Shown in pieces: positions 1 through 5,806 of a stretch of 6,550 nt of DNA (position 1 is the stretch's first letter; each line of letters starts with the position of its first letter). The stretch lies in NCBI GenBank assembly GCA_025774865.1, contig JALGZO010000674.1:1-6550 (forward strand), written 5' to 3'. The position numbers and the translations under genes were made by a program. The notes beneath the pieces are model-generated. The model saw only the letters and a list, made by a program, of their open reading frames with translations. It was not told the DNA's origin and searched no databases. The DNA is from a bacterium (lineage in GTDB: Bacteria; ARS69).

Positions 1-1
1 G

Positions 2-511
2 CAGGTCTGGCTGGAAAGCCCGGCCGAGTTCGTGACCTACATGGACGTCGATCTCTCGACGAATCTCCGCGCGTTTCCCGAGATGGTGCAACGTCTCCAG
101 AACGGCAGCGACGTCGTGATAGGGTCGCGCCTCATGAAGGGTGCGGACACGACGCGGAGCTTGAAACGTGAGATCCTTTCGCGCGGGTACAACTTGCTCG
201 TCCGTCTCTTCTTCGGGACGAGGTTCTCGGACGCGCAGTGCGGGTTCAAGGGCGTGCGGCGCGAAGTGGTCGAACGCCTGGTCCCGCACGTAGAGGATCG
301 CAAGTGGTTCTTCGATACGGAGCTCCTGGTGCTTGCCGAGAAGTCCGGCCACGCCATCGGCGAAGTTCCGGTCGACTGGATCGAAGACCTCGATACGCGC
401 GTGCGTCTCGTTCGTACCATTTACGACGATCTCGTCGGGCTCTTCCGCCTCCGCGGCAACCTTTCCGGAGTGCTGAGGCGTATCGATGATCCGGGCCGCC
501 CACGCTCCTGA
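2..511 (+). CDS. GT2 glycosyltransferase, dolichyl-phosphate-sugar synthase type (5'-truncated)
   Basis: The reading frame is open from base 2 and begins before the window, so only the last 169 residues are seen. They contain the DxD-type motif of GT2 enzymes in YMDVDLST (bases 38-61), then the DVVIGSR strand, a basic stretch, SDAQCGFKG and WFFDTELL. This order is typical of the dolichol-phosphate mannose/glucose synthase branch (DPM1/GtrB-like). Family members transfer a sugar from a nucleotide donor to polyprenyl phosphate at the cytoplasmic face of the membrane. There is no membrane segment in the visible C-terminus, so this looks like a short DPM1-like form rather than one with a GtrB-type membrane tail. 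The stop (509-511) lies 26 bp inside the next gene, a putative polytopic glycosyltransferase that would be a natural user of the lipid-linked sugar. The sugar specificity cannot be read from the sequence. Confidence 0.9.
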   Translation, partial: QVWLESPAEFVTYMDVDLSTNLRAFPEMVQRLQNGSDVVIGSRLMKGADTTRSLKREILSRGYNLLVRLFFGTRFSDAQCGFKGVRREVVERLVPHVEDRKWFFDTELLVLAEKSGHAIGEVPVDWIEDLDTRVRLVRTIYDDLVGLFRLRGNLSGVLRRIDDPGRPRS

Positions 512-2495
512 CGGTAGCGGGGCGGGCACCCTTCGCGCCGCTCTGGTCGCGTTTCTTCCCCTCGCGCTCGCCGCTGCCCTCACGTGGGTCGCCGGGTCCG
601 GCGATGCCACGTCGTTCGACGACACCGTTCTTCTGCCGCCCGACGACATTTCTATGGGGAGATTCTTCCTCGCACTGATTGTGCTCGCCTTCGGTTACTT
701 CGGCGTCTACTTCGCGCCGGGGCTTCTCCTGATGCGGGCGCTCGGCTGGCGCGTCGGCAATCCGGTCGGGAATGCGGTCGCGGCGTTCGTGCTGTCGCTC
801 TTCGGCGGATCTCTGGCCTGGATCGGCGCTCAGGCCGTCACCGACGGATTGGCGGGACGGACTTGTCTGTACCTCACGATCGCGTCACTCGACGCGGCGG
901 CACTCCTGGCGGCCGTGTTCCTCGCGCGAGGCGCGCCCGCGCTTCCGACGTTGCCGGCAGAGGCGCGAGGCCGCGGCCGGCGAGAACTCGTGGTGCCGAT
1001 GCTCGGCGTCCTCTTCGTCCTGGTCGCGGGAGCTTTCCTGATGCCGGGCAAGATCACGACGGAGGCTCTCGAGGGCGACGCCACCGAGGTGAACGGCTTC
1101 GCCGCGAGCCTCTTCGATCGGGCGCTGCCGTACTGGGATCTCGAGTCGGGAGTCTGGGGCTTCTACCCGACGTTCATGTTCGTCGCGTACCCGGTCTTCT
1201 TTTCGCTCGCACTCCTCGGGCAGAGCGAGGCCGCCGTCCGACTACCGGCGCTCCTCTTTCTCGGAGTGTTGGCGCTCGCGACCGCCGATCTCGCCGCTCG
1301 TGGCCGCACGCGCGCCGCCGCCGACTCCTTCGCCGTGCTCGTCCCCGTGCTGGTCGCGGCCTACTTGTCGATGCAGGTGGGTGCGTACTACGCCGGCTAC
1401 CACCCGTTTCACGGTGACCTCGCATGCTCGCCGCTCGAGGAGTGGATGGTGACGGCGCTCGCGATGTGCGCGGTGGTGCTCGTCCGCGACGGCGCGCCGG
1501 GCCTCGCCGCGGTGGCGGCCCTCTTGTCCATCCTCACGTTTCCGAGCGGGCTGATGGTGGTGGGGTTTCTCGGAGTCGCCGGGTTCGTGACGGCCACGAA
1601 CGCGGAGGAACGCTGGACCGTGTTTCGATGGGGGACCGGACTCGCAGCGTTGCTCGGGGGATGGGCCGCGTTCTTGCTGGTCTACACGCTGGCGCAGGGG
1701 ACGTTCGGTCCGATGATCGGAGAGTGGTACGCGAAGTACTTCCAGGGCCGGGCGAGCTTCGGCGGAGAGAACCCGGAGCGCATCGTTCGTGCGCTCGGTT
1801 GGTACACGCTGCTCGCCGGAGGCCTCCCGGTGGTCGGGCTCGTCGTGGCCATCTGGCGGGGCGATCGCGTGGGGCGCTGGCTCGCGCTGGCCGGCGGCGC
1901 CTGGGTGGCGTTCTTCCTCTTCTCGCCGGCGAAGAACATTCACTACTTCATGCCGGCCGCGCTGTTGCCGGTCGCGACCGCACTCCGGACGACCACCTCC
2001 GAGCGCAAGCCCCGGTCGTCGCTCGCCGTCGCCGGTCTGCTCTCGGTGTCCGCGATCGTCTGCGTCATGCTCTGCCGTCCGCAGTCGGTTCCCCCGTACA
2101 CCGCCGACCGCGAGTTCGGGCGTCGTACGGTCTTCCTCGCGGGCACGGTGCGCCAGGCGGTCGACTACTCGAAGGTCATCTTCAACCTGACCGAGCCTCT
2201 CTGGCGGTGGCGACCGGGCTCGCCCTGGACGGTGGGGCACCACACGTGGGTTCTGTACGCCGATCGCGGCTTCGACCTCGACCGCGAGTACGACTTCTAC
2301 ATCGGGGAAGGGCCGACACCGGCGCCCGGTCTCGAGGAAGTGACGCGGATCTCGGTGCCGGGAGGCGGATCGGCGGCGCTGTGGGCGCGGGGGGGGCGGG
2401 CCGCGATCCGGGAGTGGAAGGCGAAGACGTTTCCTCTTCGGAAGGAACTGAGCCGCTTCAACTTCGATATGGCTCTCTCGGAGCCGGCGCCATGA
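486..2495 (+). CDS. Polytopic membrane protein, putative GT-C type glycosyltransferase
   Basis: This 669-residue protein has about 14 hydrophobic segments, roughly at residues 16-37, 59-85, 93-118, 126-147, 168-186, 227-245, 252-270, 281-297, 338-370 (probably two), 383-402, 437-457, 464-481, 486-500 and 511-530. A soluble C-terminal region of about 135 residues follows. The loop at 195-228 carries acidic residues (GDATE, then ALPYWDLESG) and leads into a P-rich helix start (YPTFMFVAYP). That arrangement resembles the acidic extracytoplasmic loop of GT-C enzymes that use polyprenyl-phosphate sugars. I infer GT-C activity from this and from the upstream GT2 gene; no family-specific signature was recognised. 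The ATG at 486 is chosen because GAGG at 475-478 sits 7 nt upstream. The stop overlaps the next start as ATGA (2492-2495). A run of eight G at 2389-2396 lies within codons for WARGGRA. An O-antigen ligase-like protein or an uncharacterised membrane protein is possible. Confidence 0.7.
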   Translation: MIRAAHAPDGSGAGTLRAALVAFLPLALAAALTWVAGSGDATSFDDTVLLPPDDISMGRFFLALIVLAFGYFGVYFAPGLLLMRALGWRVGNPVGNAVAAFVLSLFGGSLAWIGAQAVTDGLAGRTCLYLTIASLDAAALLAAVFLARGAPALPTLPAEARGRGRRELVVPMLGVLFVLVAGAFLMPGKITTEALEGDATEVNGFAASLFDRALPYWDLESGVWGFYPTFMFVAYPVFFSLALLGQSEAAVRLPALLFLGVLALATADLAARGRTRAAADSFAVLVPVLVAAYLSMQVGAYYAGYHPFHGDLACSPLEEWMVTALAMCAVVLVRDGAPGLAAVAALLSILTFPSGLMVVGFLGVAGFVTATNAEERWTVFRWGTGLAALLGGWAAFLLVYTLAQGTFGPMIGEWYAKYFQGRASFGGENPERIVRALGWYTLLAGGLPVVGLVVAIWRGDRVGRWLALAGGAWVAFFLFSPAKNIHYFMPAALLPVATALRTTTSERKPRSSLAVAGLLSVSAIVCVMLCRPQSVPPYTADREFGRRTVFLAGTVRQAVDYSKVIFNLTEPLWRWRPGSPWTVGHHTWVLYADRGFDLDREYDFYIGEGPTPAPGLEEVTRISVPGGGSAALWARGGRAAIREWKAKTFPLRKELSRFNFDMALSEPAP

Positions 2496-2941
2496 GGATC
2501 TTCGGCTCGCTCATCATCGTCGCGGTGCTGCTGGCCGAGGCAACCGCCGCCGCCTCGGGGTCCACGTACCACCCGACCCCGCTGCTCAAGGCGTATCACG
2601 GACTGCACAAGGCCCGGCTCCGCGAGGACGGCTGGGAGGATTTCGTTCGCCAGTTCGACCTGATCCTGGTCTTTCCACCCGTGCCCGCGAAGCAGCTCGC
2701 GGCGGTTCGAGCCGTCCATCCGGCCGTGATTCTCCTCGCGTACACGAACTGCCGGTCTCTCCCGTACCAGCGTTATCCGGCCGATTACTGGGCGCGGCTC
2801 GACGCGCTTCTCCCGGCCGAGATGCGGGTCCGGAACCCGGGGAGCGGGGATCTGGTCCACGATCCGCACGGCGCGAGCTACTTCGTCATGACGCAGGCCG
2901 TCGCGGAATCTCTCGTGGTATTGCACCGCGCTTCACGATGA
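2492..2941 (+). CDS. Secreted glycoside-hydrolase-like (GHL15-like) protein, N-terminal half of a split gene
   Basis: The 149 residues open with a signal peptide (hydrophobic core about 5-15, likely cleavage in the ATAAA-SG region near residue 21). Alternating strands and helices follow, as in the first part of a TIM barrel: LLKAYHG, FDLILVFP, VILLAYTN, then a segment ending VHDPHG. The pattern resembles the hypothetical glycosyl hydrolase family 15 (GHL15) or related GH114/TM1410-like proteins, recognised by general pattern only. The start ATG overlaps the previous stop (ATGA) and has GGAG at 2480-2483, 8 nt upstream. The frame stops at 2939-2941 just after a helix-like stretch (QAVAESLVVLHRAS), exactly where the next strand should follow. 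That strand is present in the -1 frame (next entry). The half alone is too short to be a complete barrel, so this is probably a frameshifted gene or a sequencing error. Confidence 0.6.
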   Translation: MRIFGSLIIVAVLLAEATAAASGSTYHPTPLLKAYHGLHKARLREDGWEDFVRQFDLILVFPPVPAKQLAAVRAVHPAVILLAYTNCRSLPYQRYPADYWARLDALLPAEMRVRNPGSGDLVHDPHGASYFVMTQAVAESLVVLHRASR

Positions 2942-3405
2942 CGTGGCAATGGGACGGTATCTTTCTCGACAATTGCACGCCGACGATTCCCGGGCACATC
3001 CTGAAGGCGATCACGTTGCAGACGGAGGAGTTCGATTTCGACAACGACGGGGTGCTCGACACCGTGGAGGATGCGCAGCGGTCCTACGAAACATGGCGCC
3101 CCTACTTCACGCGAAGGCTCCGAGAAGAGCTCGGCGACGGCGTCATCCTGATCGCGAACAGCGGCGGCGTCCTCGACGACCCGCAGCTCAATGGAATCTC
3201 TCTGGAGGCGATCGGAACCCTCTGGACGGAAGAGGAAGCGACCGACATTCTGGAGCGCCAAAGGGCGGTCGGCCGGAGCCCCTGGCTCGGCATCGGCTGG
3301 GTGGAGAACGCCACCGACATCGATCCGACGAGCTCCCTCGCGCGCCGGCTCGACGGCGTGTACTACGGAGTGAAGCGGCAATTCCCGCTCCCGCCCCCCC
3401 GATGA
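2938..3405 (+). CDS. Glycoside-hydrolase-like (GHL15-like) protein, C-terminal half of a split gene
   Basis: The 155 residues begin MTWQWDGIFLDN. The DG-IF-LDN strand is a hallmark of GHL15/GH114-type barrels, with its acidic residues at the expected catalytic end. A calcium-loop-like DFDNDGVLD (residues 33-41) follows, then a WRPYFTRRLREELG helix, an ILIANSGG strand, LNGISLEAIG, and the end of the barrel. The apparent start ATG (2938-2940) overlaps the preceding stop as ATGA. No convincing Shine-Dalgarno precedes it, and there is no signal peptide, so it would not be secreted alone. Joined to the N-terminal half by adding one base near 2935-2940, it gives a secreted protein of about 304 residues, a normal size for a single TIM barrel. 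Translational coupling of two natural subunits is possible but less likely. A C7 run (3394-3400) lies just before the stop. The substrate is unknown; a surface glycan is inferred from the neighbouring genes. Confidence 0.65.
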   Translation: MTWQWDGIFLDNCTPTIPGHILKAITLQTEEFDFDNDGVLDTVEDAQRSYETWRPYFTRRLREELGDGVILIANSGGVLDDPQLNGISLEAIGTLWTEEEATDILERQRAVGRSPWLGIGWVENATDIDPTSSLARRLDGVYYGVKRQFPLPPPR

Positions 3406-3477
3406 GTTCTCACTTCACCCTGAAGCGGACGAATTCGAGCCGCCGGTGTGAAAAGTTCGTAAGGGTATCCACTTATA

Positions 3478-3507
3478 TGAAGATTCGACCCCTGATTGTG
3501 CTAGCCT
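3478..3507 (+). promoter_or_regulatory. Weak sigma-70-like promoter candidate upstream of murI
   Basis: In an AT-richer patch of the intergenic gap there is an extended -10-like TGC-TAGCCT, with the hexamer at 3502-3507. A poor -35-like TGAAGA (3478-3483) lies 18 bp upstream. Only about half the consensus bases match in each box. It is the best candidate in a gap that must start a new transcript or carry the old one through. If used, transcription would begin near 3514, at the left arm of the first hairpin. Confidence 0.25.
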
Positions 3508-3538
3508 TCGATTCCGGTGTCCGAGCACCGGATCAGGG
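3490..3538 (+). promoter_or_regulatory. Nested inverted repeats before murI (first structured element)
   Basis: A perfect 7-bp hairpin is formed by 3513-3519 and 3526-3532 (TCCGGTG / CACCGGA, 6-nt loop). Around it, CCCTGAT at 3490-3496 is the exact complement of ATCAGGG at 3532-3538, giving an outer stem that shares base 3532 with the inner one. Bases 3535-3538 are also the start of the left arm of the larger hairpin at 3535-3584, so the outer stem and that hairpin cannot both form completely. This is what the sequence shows; a regulatory role is inference. No known riboswitch class was recognised. Confidence 0.4.
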
Positions 3539-3584
3539 CGAGAGACACGGCAACTGGTGCAGGCACCTGGTCGTCTCTCGCCCT
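3535..3584 (+). promoter_or_regulatory. 12-bp perfect inverted repeat before murI (leader hairpin or terminator-like)
   Basis: AGGGCGAGAGAC (3535-3546) is exactly complementary to GTCTCTCGCCCT (3573-3584). The stem encloses 26 nt that contain a small GGTG-CAGG-CACC hairpin (about 3556-3567). A 12-bp perfect match is well beyond chance for this short gap. No U-rich tract follows (ATCCTTTACCC), so it is a poor classical intrinsic terminator. It lies between two gene blocks and 71 bp before the murI start, so it could end the upstream transcript, act as an RNA leader structure, or be a protein-binding palindrome. I cannot decide among these. Confidence 0.5.
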
Positions 3585-3655
3585 ATCCTTTACCCTCCCC
3601 GCGTGACCCGGCCCGTTTCTCTTCCGTCAATTCCATCCACTCGGGTGCTGCCGGT

Positions 3656-4492
3656 GTGATTGCCGAGAAACGGGATTTGCCGCTCGGCATCTTCGATTCC
3701 GGGGTCGGCGGGCTCACGGTCCTGCGAGCGCTCAGGGACGAGCTTCCGTCCGAGTCCTTCGTGTACCTGGGGGACACGGCCCGCCTGCCTTACGGCACCA
3801 AGAGTCCCGCGACCGTGACGCGCTACGCCCGGCAGGCCGCGACGGCGCTCGCCGAGCGAGGCATCAAGCTCCTGGTGGTTGCTTGTAACACGGCGTCGGC
3901 ACTCGCGCTGGACGAGCTTCGCGAGCAATTCCGGAATCTGTCCGTGGTCGGGGTGGTGCGGCCGGGAGCGGAAGCGGCGGCGGCCGCCTCCGTGACCGGG
4001 CGCATCGCGGTCATCTCGACCGAGAGTACGGCGGCCCACGGAGCGTACGATCGGGAAATCCGGAGGGTGCGGCCGGAGGCGCACGTCGCGAGCCGCGGGT
4101 GTCCTCTGTTCGTCGCGCTCGCGGAAGAAGGCTGGACGAGCGGGGCAATCGCCGAGGCCGTCGCGAAGGAATACCTGGCCGATCTCTTCGGCCGGACCCG
4201 AGAAGATGGTCGGCCCGATTGCCTCGTCCTCGGCTGCACGCACTTTCCGCCACTGCGCGAGACGATCCGGCAGGTCGTCGGCGCGGACGTTCAGCTCGTC
4301 GACTCGGCCGCGACGACGGCGGCGGTCGTGCGGGTCGAGCTCGAGAGAACCGGCCTCCTCGCCGGGCCGGACGCCACGCCGCGCACGCAGCTGCTGGCGA
4401 CCGACGCTCCGGAGCGCTTCGCCCGCGTGGCCGCCCGGTTCCTTCCCTCCGACTTCATCCCGGACGAGGTCGAGCTCGTCGACCTTTCGTGA
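3656..4492 (+). CDS. murI: Glutamate racemase
   Basis: This cytoplasmic enzyme interconverts L- and D-glutamate and supplies D-glutamate for peptidoglycan precursor synthesis. From the GTG at 3656 the protein has 278 residues, normal for MurI. All hallmarks are present: IFDSGVGGLTVL (D14, S15), YLGDTARLPYGTKS (37-50), the first catalytic cysteine in VACNTAS (C77), a TxxT-type region (121-131), CPLFVALAEEGW (149-160), and the second catalytic cysteine in LGCTHFP (C194). The upstream reading frame is open to a GTG at 3557, but that lies inside the inverted repeat and would add 33 residues not expected in the family. GTG 3656 is therefore preferred, although its Shine-Dalgarno is poor. The stop overlaps the next start as GTGA (4489-4492). 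I see no frameshift or missing key residue. Confidence 0.96.
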   Translation: MIAEKRDLPLGIFDSGVGGLTVLRALRDELPSESFVYLGDTARLPYGTKSPATVTRYARQAATALAERGIKLLVVACNTASALALDELREQFRNLSVVGVVRPGAEAAAAASVTGRIAVISTESTAAHGAYDREIRRVRPEAHVASRGCPLFVALAEEGWTSGAIAEAVAKEYLADLFGRTREDGRPDCLVLGCTHFPPLRETIRQVVGADVQLVDSAATTAAVVRVELERTGLLAGPDATPRTQLLATDAPERFARVAARFLPSDFIPDEVELVDLS

Positions 4493-5104
4493 ATCACCTC
4501 GCGCACGCTCTCGTCGCCGAGCGGGCCGGCGGCTCGATCGTCGGGAACCTGATGGGGGACTTCGTCAAGGGCCGCCCCGAGGACCGGTACGGCGGCGCCC
4601 TCCTCGCCGGCATCCGATTGCACCGGCGGGTCGACGCCTTCGCGGACGAGAACGAAGTGTTCGCCCGCAGCCGCACCCGGATCCTCCCTCCCCTGCGTCG
4701 CTACGATCCTCCCGCCGCTGCGCCGCTACGCCGGCATCCTCGTCGACATCTTCTACGATCACTTTCTCGCGAAACGATGGACGGAGTTCGCGGACCGACC
4801 GTTGCGGGATTTCGCCGACGCGGTGTACGAGGAGCTGCGAACCGCGCACGATGCGCTGCCGCCCCGGATGACCGGGTTCGTGTCGTACATGATCGACACC
4901 GATCTGCTCGTCGCGTACCGCGAGAGGGAAGGGATCGCCCGGGCCTTCGCCGGGATGTCGCGGCGGATGCGGCACGAGAATCCGCTGGACCAGGCGATCC
5001 GAGAGCTGGACCGCGAGTACGAGGCGCTGGAGAGCGATTTCCTCGAGTTCTTTCCGCAGCTCCTGGCCGCCGTTGACTCCGGCGAAATCCGCCGACTAGC
5101 CTGA
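4489..5104 (+). pseudogene. acpH: Acyl-carrier-protein phosphodiesterase (AcpH/DUF479 family), frame broken by a 25-bp duplication
   Basis: AcpH removes the 4'-phosphopantetheine arm from holo-ACP. The N-terminal part (GTG at 4489) reads VNHLAHALVAE, then GNLMGDFVKGR (D24), then GIRLHRRVDAF (H45-R46-R47, D49), which matches the start of E. coli AcpH in order and spacing. After ILPPLRRY (4681-4704) the frame becomes meaningless and would run to a stop near 5076. The true continuation, RYAGILVDIFYDHFLAKRW to FPQLLAAVDSGEIRRLA (stop 5102-5104), is in the +1 frame. It follows a second copy of the same 25 bp. Removing one copy restores a 196-residue protein, close to the 193 residues of the E. coli enzyme, with the segment between HRR and DHF at about the expected length. 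The start overlaps murI (GTGA), so translation is probably coupled. As written, the gene cannot make full-length AcpH. True inactivation and assembly error are both possible. Confidence 0.85.
4681..4730 (+). repeat. 25-bp imperfect tandem duplication inside acpH
   Basis: Copy 1 is 4681-4705 and copy 2 is 4706-4730, directly adjacent and matching at 22 of 25 positions. The differences are at repeat positions 9 (t/g), 12 (c/g) and 18 (t/c). All three are third codon positions, so both copies encode ILPPLRRY. The unit is 8 codons plus 1 base, which shifts the frame by +1. Confidence 0.95.
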
Positions 5105-5111
5105 GGGACCG

Positions 5112-5118
5112 AAGGAGG
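5112..5118 (+). promoter_or_regulatory. Strong Shine-Dalgarno of the methyltransferase gene
   Basis: AAGGAGG lies 7 nt before the ATG at 5126, in the 21-bp gap after acpH. It is by far the best ribosome-binding site in the window and fixes this start. The gene can therefore be translated independently of the broken acpH frame. Confidence 0.85.
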
Positions 5119-5125
5119 CAGGCTG

Positions 5126-5806
5126 ATGCTCGAAGGTCGCGACCAGGCGCTCATCGACTACTACTCGAGACGCGCGCACGAGTACGACCGGATCTACGAG
5201 CGCCCGGAGCGGCAGGCGGATCTGGCGGAGCTCCGGCGGACCGTGGTCGGGTGGCTGCGCGGCCGTCGCGTACTGGAGATCGCGTGCGGAACCGGATACT
5301 GGACCGAGGTGCTCGCACCGGTGGTGAGCTCCCTCGTCGCGACCGACGCGAGCGCCGGCGTGCTGGAGGTCGCTCGATCACGACTCGCTTCCTCGTCGGA
5401 TCCGCCCATCTTCCGAGAAGCCGACGCCTTCGATCTCGCCTCCGTCCCCGGCGACTTCGACGCCGTCGCTGCGGGCTTCTGGCTGTCGCACTTGGCCCGC
5501 GCCGAGATCCCGCGTTGGCGGGACGCGTTGCACGAGCGACTCGGCGCGGGCGCGCGGGTCGTCCTCTTCGACAACCGTTTCGCGGAGGGCAGCAGCTCTC
5601 CGATCTCGCGGTGGGACGAGAGCGGAGACTCGTTTCAAGTGCGCCGCCTCGAGAGCGGCGAGGAGCACGAGGTCCGCAAGAACTTCTTCGAAGAGCCCGA
5701 GCTGCAACAGCGGTTCTCGCCGGGCGCGACCGAGCTCCTCGTTCACGAGTCGACGTACTACTGGGCCGTCCGGTACGTGATCGCGGCCCCGAGTTCGACC
5801 GCATGA
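5126..5806 (+). CDS. Class I SAM-dependent methyltransferase
   Basis: A 226-residue soluble protein with the Rossmann-type SAM-binding core. Motif I is VLEIACGTGYW (49-59). The acidic residue ending strand 2 is D73 in VATDAS. Motif III is close to READAFDL (96-103), and motif IV is FDAVAAGFWLSHL (110-122). A RVVLFDNRF strand follows. The N-terminal YYSRRAHEYDRIY segment is common in small-molecule methyltransferases of the UbiE/Methyltransf_11-25 type. The substrate cannot be inferred. No DNA- or RNA-specific signature (NPPY or similar) is seen, so a small molecule or lipid is more likely. Start ATG 5126 is supported by a strong AAGGAGG. The stop overlaps the next start as ATGA (5803-5806), which couples it to the asparaginase-like gene. 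Confidence 0.9.
   Translation: MLEGRDQALIDYYSRRAHEYDRIYERPERQADLAELRRTVVGWLRGRRVLEIACGTGYWTEVLAPVVSSLVATDASAGVLEVARSRLASSSDPPIFREADAFDLASVPGDFDAVAAGFWLSHLARAEIPRWRDALHERLGAGARVVLFDNRFAEGSSSPISRWDESGDSFQVRRLESGEEHEVRKNFFEEPELQQRFSPGATELLVHESTYYWAVRYVIAAPSSTA

Noticed and set aside
1242-2243. Long minus-strand open frame (333 codons) opposite the membrane protein gene
   Set aside because: Composition is R/G/E/H-rich as expected for antisense of GC-rich coding DNA, with no motif or ribosome-binding site. The + strand frame has clear membrane segments and coupled starts.
3394-3400. C7 run before the stop of the hydrolase-like gene as another frameshift site
   Set aside because: The frame ends four codons later, and the protein end is plausible as it stands.
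3413-3425. Short CTTCA-CCC-TGAAG hairpin just after the hydrolase-like gene as a terminator
   Set aside because: Only 5 bp, a 3-nt loop and no T-run; too weak to call.
2943-3476. Plus-strand open frame overlapping the second half of the hydrolase-like gene
   Set aside because: Arg/Ala/Gly-rich shadow of the frame that carries WDGIFLDN and the calcium-loop-like motif.
3501-3590. Possible tRNA or known riboswitch in the stem-rich gap
   Set aside because: No tRNA T-arm/anticodon arrangement and no recognised riboswitch core; only unclassified stems.
4099-4488. Upstream extension of the acpH reading frame through murI
   Set aside because: Low-complexity Arg-rich translation in the wrong frame of a clearly coding murI. 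The AcpH-like sequence begins only at GTG 4489.
5251-5802. Upstream extension of the asparaginase-like frame
   Set aside because: Arg-rich shadow of the methyltransferase; the family N-terminus (KIQFITTGGT) starts at ATG 5803.
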